Below the pieces are notes generated by a model. The model did not search any database. It was not told where the DNA came from and saw only the letters and a list, made by a program, of their open reading frames with translations. A DNA stretch of 33,991 nucleotides. Origin: JAAAOZ01 sp964496595. GTDB lineage: Bacteria; Chloroflexota; Anaerolineae; B4-G1; SLSP01. This document shows positions 8,273 through 18,452 of this stretch, piece by piece. Location of the stretch: the NCBI GenBank assembly GCA_964496595.1, contig CAZCAI010000031.1:1-33991 (forward strand). Direction: 5' to 3'. Position 1 is the stretch's first letter, and each line of letters opens with the position of its first letter. A program made the translations under genes and the position numbers.

Positions 8273-8833
8273 TTAGAAGAACACAAAATATCGGGGGACG
8301 CGCTCCATATACGCGCGAAAGTCGTCGCCGTAGTGTTGCAGGCAGGAGCGCTCCTCGGCGCGGATGCGGATGTGGTAGCAGATAGCGGCCAGCGCCAGGA
8401 GCAACAGCGCCGCCCAGGAGCCGATGGCGAGGCAGGCGCCGGTGAACATCACGACCAACATCACCCACTGGGGATTGCGGGAGATTTTGTAGAGGCCGGT
8501 CGTCGCCGGCTGCCCCGGCGGCGCGGCCTTGAAGTTGAAGAGCGCGACCACCACGCCGATCAGACCCAGCGCGAAGAGCGCGCTGCCGACCACGAAGATC
8601 GGCTGGCCGATCCGCAGCGGCGAGAAGGCGATCAGCACGAAGAGGATGCTGGAGAGCGCCTTGCCCACGAGGGTCAGCCGGCGCTGGCGCTCCGTCCAGT
8701 GGGATTTATCGTAGAGCCGGGCGACGACCTCTTGAGGGAAGCTCTTCACGACCGCGCCGAAGACGATGCCGTAGATGGCCAGGAGCAGCCAGCCGTTGAG
8801 CCAGCCTATGCTCAGTTGGGGAAAGAAACTCAT
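8273..8833 (-). CDS. isoprenylcysteine carboxyl methyltransferase (ICMT)-like membrane protein
   Basis: The 186-residue protein has about five hydrophobic segments. Its C-terminal half carries the ICMT/phospholipid methyltransferase pattern: GLYKISRNPQWV near residue 120, then a membrane hairpin, then RIRAEERSCLQHYGDDF near 155 and a basic/aromatic tail. In this superfamily these elements bind S-adenosylmethionine. The substrate in bacteria is unknown and probably a lipid or small hydrophobic acceptor. TGGAGG lies about 6 nt before the ATG. The gene is probably monocistronic, with an upstream terminator at 8942-8969. Confidence 0.8.
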   Translation of the reverse strand: MSFFPQLSIGWLNGWLLLAIYGIVFGAVVKSFPQEVVARLYDKSHWTERQRRLTLVGKALSSILFVLIAFSPLRIGQPIFVVGSALFALGLIGVVVALFNFKAAPPGQPATTGLYKISRNPQWVMLVVMFTGACLAIGSWAALLLLALAAICYHIRIRAEERSCLQHYGDDFRAYMERVPRYFVFF

Positions 8834-8941
8834 AGGGAACCTCCAGAAGCATCATATTGTTGGATAATGGACAGGAAGTGATTCTACAACGAAGCGGGTG
8901 TCTCGTCCAATCGCCTCGCCTCATTTGAACGTTAATGAAAT

Positions 8942-8969
8942 GGAGTGCCGTCATAAAAGACGCCACTCC
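8942..8969 (-). terminator. terminator-like hairpin for the minus-strand operon
   Basis: GGAGTG (8942-8947) and CACTCC (8964-8969) pair, with GTC/GAC continuing the stem inside, just downstream of the stop at 8996. The following minus-strand sequence is only moderately T-rich (ATTTCATT), so efficiency is uncertain. Confidence 0.55.
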
Positions 8970-8995
8970 GCTTACGCTCCGGGGCTAACTACGAA

Positions 8996-9856
8996 CTACC
9001 AGGTTTTTGGGATGTGGAAGCCGGTGTCGGTCTGATAGGTGGCGCGGATTTCGTCGAGCGCGTCATCGGCCAGCGTGAGCGCTGCAACGCGATCCATCAC
9101 CTCCGCCGCCATCGTCGCCGGGGGATGCAGGGGATCGTCATTCTCCTCCCAATCCGCCAGATAGCCCCAGCCATGATCCCAGGGCAAGATCTCGATCTTG
9201 TTGTGGGCTAAGAAATCGCGGATGAGGTTGCCGCGCACGAACCAGGCGCCGTGCATATCAAAGATGCCGAATTTCTGCGGATCGATCTCGCCCGCGCGGC
9301 ACATTTGCCACGCCCGCCCCGCGACGACGAACTGCTCTGGCCCCACGTCCAGCGGATCGAAGGTGATCTTCAGTTGCTTGCGCTGGAAATCGTCCAACTG
9401 CGCATCGACCATCACCCAGCGGCCCGCGTCGGCGTCCCAGTACTCGCACGCCCAGTGATCCTCGTAGTGGTCGGGCAGGAAGTAGGCGCCGAAGCCGCAG
9501 CGCGCCCGCGCCGGCACGCCCTGATGGCGCAGCATAGCGCACAGCAAGGTCGTATAGTCGCGGCAGGTGCTCACCACGCGCTTCTCCAGGGGCCGCGCTT
9601 GGGTCAACAGGCCATCATCCATTGCCAGCAAACGGCTCACGATCTCCGCAACCGGCCGGATGCTGGCCTCCTCCTTGCGCTCGTCCGTCAATGTGACGCC
9701 GTAAGCCTCCGCCCAGTGCATGTGCAGCAACATCCCCTGCACCACCTCGACCAGATCGGGCACGGCGGTAGGTAGCGCATCGAAGCGCGCGGCGTGCTCG
9801 CCGGGATCGGTCATCGGGCCGGGCGCGGCGTAGTAACTCAACGTGGATTTGTGCAT
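8996..9856 (-). CDS. transglutaminase-like cysteine-fold protein
   Basis: The 286-residue protein shows the transglutaminase-like core. The nucleophile Cys is in STCRDYTTLLCAMLRHQGVP near residue 97, His is in DHWACEYWD near 130, and Asp is in WVMVDAQLD near 148. Such bacterial proteins are usually peptidase- or amidase-like, with unknown substrates. No signal peptide is visible, so a cytoplasmic site is likely. AAGGAGAGAG precedes the ATG. It lies 10 bp after the DUF5680 gene stop, consistent with an operon DUF3795-DUF5680-transglutaminase. Confidence 0.85.
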   Translation of the reverse strand: MHKSTLSYYAAPGPMTDPGEHAARFDALPTAVPDLVEVVQGMLLHMHWAEAYGVTLTDERKEEASIRPVAEIVSRLLAMDDGLLTQARPLEKRVVSTCRDYTTLLCAMLRHQGVPARARCGFGAYFLPDHYEDHWACEYWDADAGRWVMVDAQLDDFQRKQLKITFDPLDVGPEQFVVAGRAWQMCRAGEIDPQKFGIFDMHGAWFVRGNLIRDFLAHNKIEILPWDHGWGYLADWEENDDPLHPPATMAAEVMDRVAALTLADDALDEIRATYQTDTGFHIPKTW

Positions 9857-9866
9857 CGCTCTCTCC

Positions 9867-10337
9867 TTATGCTTTGATCAATCCGCCGTGATAGATCAGC
9901 TCGTAGACGCGCACGCCCTCGCGCGTGATCCATTCCCGGCCGGAGAACGAGGCGACGTCGCCCGCGCTGGTATCGACGTAGACGCCGTCGCCCGTGTCGT
10001 GCTCGAAGCCGCCGAGGAAGCGCCCTTCCTTGTACATCGCGCTCAGGCTCTGCTTGATGATCTGCCCGGCTTCCGCGGCCTCGATCAGGTCGGGTTCTAA
10101 GATGCGGCCGTAGTAGTTCATCGCCCACACCGGCGTATCCTTGTAATAGACGACCTCCTGGCCGATGAAGTCCGCGCCGCCGAAGTAGCTATCCAGGTAG
10201 AGAAAGTCGCCCGCGCGAAATTGCAGGTCGTGGGAGGCGGGGCGGCACGAGAGACTCTCTTCCCCGCTGCCGACGTAGGTGGCGGCCTTGGCCTTGACGA
10301 TGAAGGCCTCCAATTGATGTAGCAAAGTGTTGTTCAT
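9867..10337 (-). CDS. DUF5680 domain protein
   Basis: The 156-residue protein fits DUF5680: the N-terminal helix FIVKAKAATYVGSGEE, then SCRPASHDLQFRAGDFLYLD, a GGADFIGQEVVYYKDTPVWA block and a NYYGRIL segment, ending with YELIYHGG. The fold and role are uncharacterised. I chose the ATG at 10337 because GGGAGGTG lies upstream and the ATG overlaps the stop of the DUF3795 gene as ATGA, implying translational coupling. An upstream extension to 10418 would run through that gene in another frame. Confidence 0.8.
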   Translation of the reverse strand: MNNTLLHQLEAFIVKAKAATYVGSGEESLSCRPASHDLQFRAGDFLYLDSYFGGADFIGQEVVYYKDTPVWAMNYYGRILEPDLIEAAEAGQIIKQSLSAMYKEGRFLGGFEHDTGDGVYVDTSAGDVASFSGREWITREGVRVYELIYHGGLIKA

Positions 10338-10699
10338 CTTGCTTGCACCTCCCGGATTCCGTCGAGCACCATCTTTGATTCCGGTACCTCTGCGAACCAC
10401 CTGACCAACTGCTGACACCCATCACCATTCACAGGATAGTCATCGCAGCGCGCGCAATTGATCACGCCGCGCCCGATGGCGCAGGGGCGGATGTCGCACA
10501 TCGCGCAATAGCCGGACTTCCGCCCGTCAGCGATGCAGCCATCGCAGAGAATGCTCTCGGCGGTGATCTCCGGCGCGTTGAACAACTCGCGCCACTCGGC
10601 GGCGACGTTCTCCAGCGCCTCCCGGTCGTTCGCCTGCGTGGCGACGTAGGCCGGACAATCGCTGCACATCAGGCCGCAATAGGCTATCATCTGGTTCAT
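10334..10699 (-). CDS. DUF3795 cysteine-rich protein
   Basis: The 121-residue protein has paired cysteines typical of DUF3795: YCGLMCSDCPAYVAT at the N-terminus, then CDGC, CAMCDIRPCAI and NCARCDDYP. It probably binds zinc or an iron-sulfur cluster, but the function is unknown. CAGGAGGC lies before the ATG. It overlaps the DUF5680 start by 4 bp and is the first gene of the three-gene set ending at 8996. Confidence 0.85.
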   Translation of the reverse strand: MNQMIAYCGLMCSDCPAYVATQANDREALENVAAEWRELFNAPEITAESILCDGCIADGRKSGYCAMCDIRPCAIGRGVINCARCDDYPVNGDGCQQLVRWFAEVPESKMVLDGIREVQAR

Positions 10700-10717
10700 T
10701 TGGTTGCCTCCTGTAAA

Positions 10718-10806
10718 AATTAGTTGAAAGTTACAAGTTGCGAGTTGAAAGTTGTTTCTTGTGACTCTAATGTAAACTTAGTGTCTTTGCGCCTTTGCGA
10801 GAGATT
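10718..10806. repeat. GTTGAAAGTTG / TTTGCGCCTTTGCG word-like repeats
   Basis: Here TTGAAAGTTACAAGTTGCG is followed by GAGTTGAAAGTTG and then by GTGTCTTTGCGCCTTTGCGA. The same order of two phrases occurs at 15830-15925 upstream of uvrA. There is no coding character. Confidence 0.55.
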
Positions 10807-10812
10807 TTGGTT

Positions 10813-11790
10813 TTATCTTGCAGCTCTTTTCTGTATCCTCAGCGCCAGGAAGGTGAGCCATGGCGAGGGGGTCTTCTTGTCGGCGAAGGACCAGCCTTTC
10901 CACGCGCGATACATCGAGGCGGCGGTGTAGCGCCCCGCGTCGTCGGCCTGCGCGGTGAGCGTCGTCATCATCTCCTGGAAGCGCGGATCGTCGCGCACGA
11001 AGGGGAAGCGGCTGAGCACGTCCACCACGTGGAGGATGTCGTACCAGACGAAGGGGTACTTGAGCCGGCGGAAGAAGGCGCCGAGGCCAAAGAGGTAGAT
11101 TTTGCGCTCGCAGTCCGGCCCCCAATGCCAGAGTAACGCCTCGGCGCCGGCGCGCGTGGCGGGGCTATCGATTAGCTCCGGCGCCTGCGAGAGCGCCTTC
11201 AGCGCGTAGACGTTGGCGATGGGGCAGGGATCTTCCCGCTTGCCCGGCCCCTTGAAGCCGCCGAGTTCCGGCGCGGCCGTGCAGCGCCAGCCGTTGTCCT
11301 CGGCTAACCCCGCCAGATGAGCCACCGCGCGTTGGATGCGTTCATCCTCCTCTTGCGTCAGCCCGAAGGCCAGCAGCGCGTAGAGTAGCGTCGGCGCGTC
11401 GCACGCCATCCACGTCCAGTACTCGCCATCGAGGCCGCCGAAGCGCTTGTAGAGGCGCAGCTTCGTCTGGAACGCGCTTTCCTCCGATTGATGGGCCATC
11501 ACGGCCTCGACGATGGGCGAGATGCCGGAATCGCTCGCGCGGAGGCCGAAATCGGCCAGCGTGCTCAGGGCGCAGATCGGGTGACTGGCGTCGTTGTGGC
11601 GCTTGAGCGCGAAGCCGGGCCAGGTCGCGGCCTGGTCGATAAGTGCCCGCACCTGGGGATGAGCCACCATCGCGGCGCGGGCGGCCTGCACCTCGGCGTC
11701 ATCGTCCGGCCGGTCGAGCAGATCCACCAGTGTGCGGTAGCGCGTCCACGGTTCGTCGGAGTTCAGCAACCATTCGAGTGGTTCAGCCAT
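10813..11790 (-). CDS. alpha/alpha-toroid (prenyltransferase-like) helical protein
   Basis: The 325-residue protein starts EWLLNSDEPWTRYRTLVDLL and continues with paired helices typical of the squalene-cyclase/prenyltransferase toroid superfamily. FALKRHNDASHP sits near residue 80 and FGGLDGEYWTWMACDAPTLL near 130. I see no cyclase catalytic motif. Databases sometimes mislabel relatives as nitrogen fixation proteins; nothing here supports that. I took the ATG at 11790, which overlaps the upstream gene by 8 bp and has AGAGGTAG before it, over a longer frame reading back through that gene. Confidence 0.7.
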   Translation of the reverse strand: MAEPLEWLLNSDEPWTRYRTLVDLLDRPDDDAEVQAARAAMVAHPQVRALIDQAATWPGFALKRHNDASHPICALSTLADFGLRASDSGISPIVEAVMAHQSEESAFQTKLRLYKRFGGLDGEYWTWMACDAPTLLYALLAFGLTQEEDERIQRAVAHLAGLAEDNGWRCTAAPELGGFKGPGKREDPCPIANVYALKALSQAPELIDSPATRAGAEALLWHWGPDCERKIYLFGLGAFFRRLKYPFVWYDILHVVDVLSRFPFVRDDPRFQEMMTTLTAQADDAGRYTAASMYRAWKGWSFADKKTPSPWLTFLALRIQKRAAR

Positions 11791-12304
11791 CGGCGCTACC
11801 TCTGAACATCTCGTAGGCGGCGCAGCCGATCTCCCGCTGTTGGCAGTGCGTGCAGGCGAGCGCTCCTCTGACAAGCCCCGTGCCGACGAAGGCCAGGAGC
11901 AACAGCGCGGCCAACAGCACGGCGATCAGCCAGTCCCAGCCCTCCCACACCAGCAGCGCGATGCCGCCGAGCAGCGGCAGGATCGAGACGAGGAAATCGG
12001 GAATCATCGCCGCCCAGGAGATTTCGTGCTCGGCAAACCGTTGGGGATCGCCCTGCTTGAATGCCATCGCGCAGAGCTTGCCCTTGCCAAACGCGCAGAC
12101 TTTGCCGTAATAGGCGCAATCCACACACGCCGTCCTGAGCAGTCGAATCTCAATCCACAGGACGTAGAGCAGGTAGGGCGCGAGCAGCCAGATCCACAGC
12201 CGGGCCAGGATGTAGGCGCCGATGGCGTAGATTGACCAGGAGACCAGGTTACTCACGGCGACGATCCACGCTGGAAAATGCTCATAGCGCCGTACTTCGT
12301 TCAT
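11783..12304 (-). CDS. cysteine-rich four-helix membrane protein, unknown
   Basis: The 173-residue protein has about four membrane segments (residues ~12-30, 35-50, 95-115 and 122-140). A soluble loop contains CVDCAYYGKVCAFGKGKLC, and the C-terminus has ACTHCQQREIGCAAYE. The regularly spaced cysteines suggest a metal or Fe-S site at the membrane surface, or redox thiols. I recognise the conserved look but no named function. GGAGGTG lies 4-5 nt before the ATG. It overlaps the downstream toroid gene by 8 bp, so the two are coupled. Confidence 0.75.
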   Translation of the reverse strand: MNEVRRYEHFPAWIVAVSNLVSWSIYAIGAYILARLWIWLLAPYLLYVLWIEIRLLRTACVDCAYYGKVCAFGKGKLCAMAFKQGDPQRFAEHEISWAAMIPDFLVSILPLLGGIALLVWEGWDWLIAVLLAALLLLAFVGTGLVRGALACTHCQQREIGCAAYEMFRGSADG

Positions 12305-12335
12305 TTCTCACCTCCGGTGACAATGTCTTGGACGT

Positions 12336-12369
12336 GGGGCACAGAGATTTGGAAAGTCCTCTGTGCCCC
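12336..12369. repeat. perfect 11-bp inverted repeat between genes
   Basis: GGGGCACAGAG (12336-12346) and CTCTGTGCCCC (12359-12369) pair perfectly around a 12-nt loop, just after the GyrI-like gene. No T-run follows on the minus strand, so it is more likely a palindromic repeat or RNA-stabilising structure than a simple terminator. Confidence 0.6.
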
Positions 12370-12383
12370 TGCTGCACAAAATC

Positions 12384-12842
12384 TTACTTCAGCGGGAACA
12401 CAATCAGCGTCTGTAATGCCTCCGGTGGGGTGTCCTGCGGATCGTTCAGGTACATCTCGTAGGCCACGCCGGTTGGCTCGTAGTCGTGCTCCTGAACCCA
12501 CTGGGTGAGGGCCGTGTACGGCGCTTCGATCTCCTCGTAGGGGCCGGTGTAGAAGCAGGCAGCCATCTTCCCGCCCGGGATCTCCCCGGCCTGGATGTCG
12601 CCCTCGCCGGGCAATTCCTCGGCGACGGGGAACCCCGCCTCGATGTCCAAATCCTCCATATCGTCGTTGTAGTAGGCCACAAACGGCGGCCCGGCGGGAT
12701 AGACGCCCTTCGCGCCCAGATAGTGCATAATCTGCCCGTAAGCCTCGCCCAGCACCTTGGATAGATCCTGGACGGGCGTTCGCGTGCGGATGCCGATAGT
12801 TGCTTGGGGTGCTTGTTCTTTTAGTTCGCATTTGTGAGACAT
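12384..12842 (-). CDS. GyrI-like effector-binding domain protein
   Basis: The 152-residue protein is a stand-alone GyrI/SHV-like ligand-binding domain. Visible features are TIGIRTRTPVQDLSKVL, GVYPAGPPFVAYYNDD near residue 60, DIEAGFPV, and a C-terminal ALQTLIVFPLK strand. This fold binds small hydrophobic effectors in AraC/MerR regulators, and some relatives are hydrolases. I use the second of two tandem ATGs (12842), since GGAGG is only 2 nt from the first. It lies 38 bp downstream of uvrA and is likely co-transcribed. Two more GyrI-like domains occur at 16.8-18.2 kb. Confidence 0.8.
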   Translation of the reverse strand: MSHKCELKEQAPQATIGIRTRTPVQDLSKVLGEAYGQIMHYLGAKGVYPAGPPFVAYYNDDMEDLDIEAGFPVAEELPGEGDIQAGEIPGGKMAACFYTGPYEEIEAPYTALTQWVQEHDYEPTGVAYEMYLNDPQDTPPEALQTLIVFPLK

Positions 12843-12880
12843 CATTTCCTCCTTGATTTGTTTTCGCTTGTGTGATGAAT

Positions 12881-15802
<2,922 letters not shown>

Positions 15803-15827
15803 TAAAGTTACGCTCCTTCGGGAGATC

Positions 15828-15925
15828 AGTTGAAAGTTATTAGTTGCAAGTTGAAAGTTGTGTGAAGTCGAACGTCAAAGGTCGGAAAGTCTAAAACTTT
15901 GCGTCCTTGCGGCTTTGCGTTGAGA
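15828..15925. repeat. GTTGAAAGTTG / CTTTGCGTCCTTGCGGC word-like repeats
   Basis: The uvrA leader contains AGTTGAAAGTTATTAGTTG, then CAAGTTGAAAGTTGTG, then a CTTTGCGTCCTTGCGGCTTTGCG phrase. The pattern matches 10718-10806. The 15803-16193 gap otherwise holds the uvrA promoter and a terminator for the upstream gene. Confidence 0.5.
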
Positions 15926-15945
15926 ATTATCTTTCTCAGTGTTCA

Positions 15946-15974
15946 ATTATAGCACAAATGTTCTTAACCGTTCT
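15946..15974 (-). promoter_or_regulatory. uvrA promoter with possible LexA box
   Basis: On the minus strand TATAAT (15951-15946) is preceded by TGC, an extended -10. GAACATTTGTGC (15963-15952) abuts it and matches the Gram-positive SOS box GAACNNNNGTTC except for one base. Two direct repeats TTAAGAAC lie 10 bp apart upstream. The -35 is poor. SOS control of uvrA is common, but operator identity here is inference. Confidence 0.5.
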
Positions 15975-16126
15975 TAAGTATACGTTAGATACCTGTCAAT
16001 ATGCGTCATATTCATACGAGAAAAACCCAGGAATTCGACCATGTCCTGCGATTTACTCGATCAGACCGCCCTATTCTAACACACTTTGCCTATGATAATT
16101 TTCTCAGTCCGACCAGAGCATCACAA

Positions 16127-16159
16127 AGCCCCGACAGATCGTAAAAACCTGTCGGGGCT
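16127..16159 (-). terminator. strong hairpin terminator after trmO
   Basis: AGCCCCGACAG (16127-16137) pairs perfectly with CTGTCGGGGCT (16149-16159). An outer CATCACA/TGTGATG pair can extend the structure. Read on the minus strand it follows the trmO stop by about 35 bp and is followed by TTTGTG. Confidence 0.7.
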
Positions 16160-16193
16160 GCTTAAATGTGATGGCTTCGCGCCGCGCCGGACT

Positions 16194-16661
16194 TTACTCC
16201 TCGAGGCCCAGGCCCTCCTCCGGCAGCCACGCGGGCCACTCGGCGGCCCACTCGGCGACCCGCGCATCCTTCACCCGGTCGCAGCTTGGAAAGTAGGCCT
16301 TCAGGTCCAGGATCGGCGTGCCATCGAAGGCGTCGATGTCGTTGATCTCGACTTGCCCGGCCTCGTGATCGATGTTCAGGATCTTGGCCGTGGTCAGGCC
16401 GATGGGGTTGGGGCGCACGGGGGAGCGGCAGGCGAAGACGCCCAACACAGGCGCATCGTAGGGCGCGTGCTCGCTCTGGGTGACCTGCCGATACATCTCG
16501 TCCTGGAACTGGCTGAACCACCAGAACACCTGCACGTGGCTGAAGCGCTCCAACTCCTTGAGGGCCGGCGCGTAGGCCGGCAGGATCTCCAAAACGGTGC
16601 GATCCTCTTCCCGCCGCACGTAGCCCACGGGGAAAATCTCGTAGCGCTCTGCTTGATTCAT
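16194..16661 (-). CDS. trmO: tRNA (t6A37-N6)-methyltransferase, TsaA/UPF0066 family
   Basis: The 155-residue protein matches TrmO, which methylates N6-threonylcarbamoyladenosine at position 37 of tRNA using S-adenosylmethionine. Visible motifs are FSHVQVFWWFS near residue 40, FACRSPVRPNPIGLT near 77-91 and DIDAFDGTPILDLKAYFP near 108-125. The single-domain length suits archaeal and many bacterial homologues, without the C-terminal extension of the E. coli form. AAGGAGAGACGAG precedes the ATG. Some family members have unproven substrates, so the exact tRNA target is inferred. Confidence 0.88.
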   Translation of the reverse strand: MNQAERYEIFPVGYVRREEDRTVLEILPAYAPALKELERFSHVQVFWWFSQFQDEMYRQVTQSEHAPYDAPVLGVFACRSPVRPNPIGLTTAKILNIDHEAGQVEINDIDAFDGTPILDLKAYFPSCDRVKDARVAEWAAEWPAWLPEEGLGLEE

Positions 16662-16800
16662 CTCGTCTCTCCTTCTGTGTTGGCTTATAGATTACGGTCG
16701 CGCATCGTGATGCTATGATAACCCAGAAGGCGACGAGCGTCTTGATCTCATTTGCCCACTTCGGCGGGGAAGCGGCGGGGGGCGGGCCGCGCTTTGACGA

Positions 16801-17721
16801 TTATTGCGGAGCGCGAGCCGGGCGCAGCGATTGGATGGGGATGAGGATCTCCCACGGGCCTGCCTCGTGAGCCGAGGGCGGCGCATCGCGCCCGTGATAT
16901 TCGATTTCCATTTCCATCTCCAACGGGGCCAACGCCACGTCGGATTGGGGCAGCCAGGTGTGGTAGATGTAGCCGCGCGTCAGATCCAGGGCGCTACGCG
17001 GGCCGCGATGTTCGAAGCGCGCGTAGGTGAGGGGCGGCAGCGTCTTGGCGACCAGACTCGAATAGACTTGATCCGCCGGGAAGGAGGCCTCGATAGCGGC
17101 CAGATAGAAGCATGTATCTCGTCGCTCCGCGCTCGGATGCCAGGTGACGCCGTAATGTTCGTGGCATGGAGATAGATCGCCGTCCTCCAGATGGATCAAC
17201 GCCTGGCCGAGAATCTGCCAGAGTTGGGAAATCGTCGCCGTGTCCTTATCTTGGATTAAGGACATCAGCCCGATGAGGTGCAGCGTGTCCTTTTCGATCA
17301 GCGTGGGCTTGAGGCCATCACTTTGGTTGATGTGGCGGAGATACGCCAAGGTCAGCCGGGGCATCCAGAGCCGTCGATCCGGCGGCGCGCTTGGCTCGCT
17401 GTGCCGCGCTCGATAGTGCGAGGGCGGCACGCCGAACATCCGCTTGAAGGCGCGGGAGTAGGTCTCGTGGCTGTTGAACTGGTACTCGAAGGCGATGTCG
17501 ATGATCTGCCAGTTGGTCTCCAGCAGCGACCGCGCGGACTGCGAAAGCCGGCGGCGCATCAGGTAATCATAGGGCGTGTGGTGGACAAGGCCGTTGAAGA
17601 CGCGGCAGAAATGATAGAGCGAGTAGCCGGCCGCGTCGGCCATATCCGCGACGGCGATCTCCTCTTTGAGGTGACGTTCGACGAAGTCGAGCGCCTCACC
17701 GACGGCGGTCAGTTGGGACAT
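16801..17721 (-). CDS. AraC-family regulator with GyrI-like ligand domain
   Basis: The 306-residue protein joins an N-terminal AraC-type double helix-turn-helix (residues ~5-105) to a C-terminal GyrI-like effector domain (~135-300). The HTH part includes IAVADMADAAGYSLYHFCR and the family end motif FKRMFGVPPSHYR. This is the Rob/TetD-like layout. Its start overlaps the 3' end of the preceding GyrI-like gene by 26 bp and has no clear Shine-Dalgarno, so translation is probably coupled to that gene. It likely responds to a small hydrophobic ligand and may control itself and its partner. Confidence 0.88.
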   Translation of the reverse strand: MSQLTAVGEALDFVERHLKEEIAVADMADAAGYSLYHFCRVFNGLVHHTPYDYLMRRRLSQSARSLLETNWQIIDIAFEYQFNSHETYSRAFKRMFGVPPSHYRARHSEPSAPPDRRLWMPRLTLAYLRHINQSDGLKPTLIEKDTLHLIGLMSLIQDKDTATISQLWQILGQALIHLEDGDLSPCHEHYGVTWHPSAERRDTCFYLAAIEASFPADQVYSSLVAKTLPPLTYARFEHRGPRSALDLTRGYIYHTWLPQSDVALAPLEMEMEIEYHGRDAPPSAHEAGPWEILIPIQSLRPARAPQ

Positions 17722-18235
17722 GGTCAGCCGGCTGGATGGGAATGTAGACGTCCAACACCGAGGCGGCTAAGGCATTCCCCTCCAGCCCCTTGAAGCGGTG
17801 ATCGTAGCGCTGGACGCCGTAAGGATACGCTGACGTGTAACCCGCGTCGCGCATCCACGTATCGAGGGCCTGGGACCAATCGGAGACGATCTCCTCGCCG
17901 TGCAGGGTGAAGACCGCGTAGGTGGCCGCCGGGAGGATCTTGACCAGCAGCTCGACCGGCACGTCATCCAATCGCGTCACCTCCGCGCCGACGAAGACCT
18001 CGCGATAGCCCTTGGCGGCCGTCTCCGCGCTCTCGACGTGCACCTCGTAGGCCACATCCTCCTCCGCCACGTGCGGGATGCGATCCCCGTGGGCGGTGAC
18101 GTAGGCAGTGAAGCGCTGCCAGAGCCGGCCGATCTCGTTCTCCTCCGTCCAGCCCCCGCTTTCGGCGAAGGGATCGCCGAAGAAGCTGAAGCCGACGAGG
18201 AGCATCCGATCCTGTTTGATGATTTTCGATTCCAC
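17696..18235 (-). CDS. stand-alone GyrI-like effector-binding protein
   Basis: The 179-residue protein resembles the effector-binding domain of AraC-type activators. It has MLLVGFSFFGDP at the start, a GWTEENEIGRLWQRF helix, PAATYAVFTLHG near residue 105 and a final LDVYIPIQP strand. It lacks a DNA-binding domain. AAGGAGG lies before the ATG. The gene overlaps the AraC-GyrI gene by 26 bp, making a two-gene unit in which the domain occurs alone and fused. An extended -10-like TGCTACAAT lies upstream on the minus strand at about 18278-18286. Confidence 0.8.
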   Translation of the reverse strand: MESKIIKQDRMLLVGFSFFGDPFAESGGWTEENEIGRLWQRFTAYVTAHGDRIPHVAEEDVAYEVHVESAETAAKGYREVFVGAEVTRLDDVPVELLVKILPAATYAVFTLHGEEIVSDWSQALDTWMRDAGYTSAYPYGVQRYDHRFKGLEGNALAASVLDVYIPIQPADHVPTDRRR

Positions 18236-18351
18236 AGCGGGCCTCCTTACAAGTCCCCCTTAACTTAGGCTCGATTGTAGCATGGATTATGGGATTTACA
18301 TCGGCCTGGAGTTGACTCGAAGCGTTCCAGAATTAGCGTCCCCCGTTCCGT

Positions 18352-18380
18352 TTGACCCCCTTCGGCAAGTGTGTTACGAT
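18352..18380 (+). promoter_or_regulatory. sigma70-like promoter for the SEC-C protein
   Basis: TTGACC (18352-18357) and TACGAT (18375-18380) are 17 nt apart, upstream of the gene at 18453. The leader ends in a reiterated GAGGAGTGAGGAGTGAGGAG purine tract that also supplies the ribosome-binding site. Confidence 0.6.
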
Positions 18381-18452
18381 GCAGAGGACGTGAGAGTTAA
18401 TTCGAGTATCGGTAGTTACGGAGGAATGAGGAGGAGTGAGGAGTGAGGAGTA

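Noticed and set aside
18426..18446. Short upstream frame (ATG AGG AGG AGT...) in the SEC-C gene leader
   Set aside because: It arises from the GAGGAGT purine repeat and has no spaced ribosome-binding site of its own.
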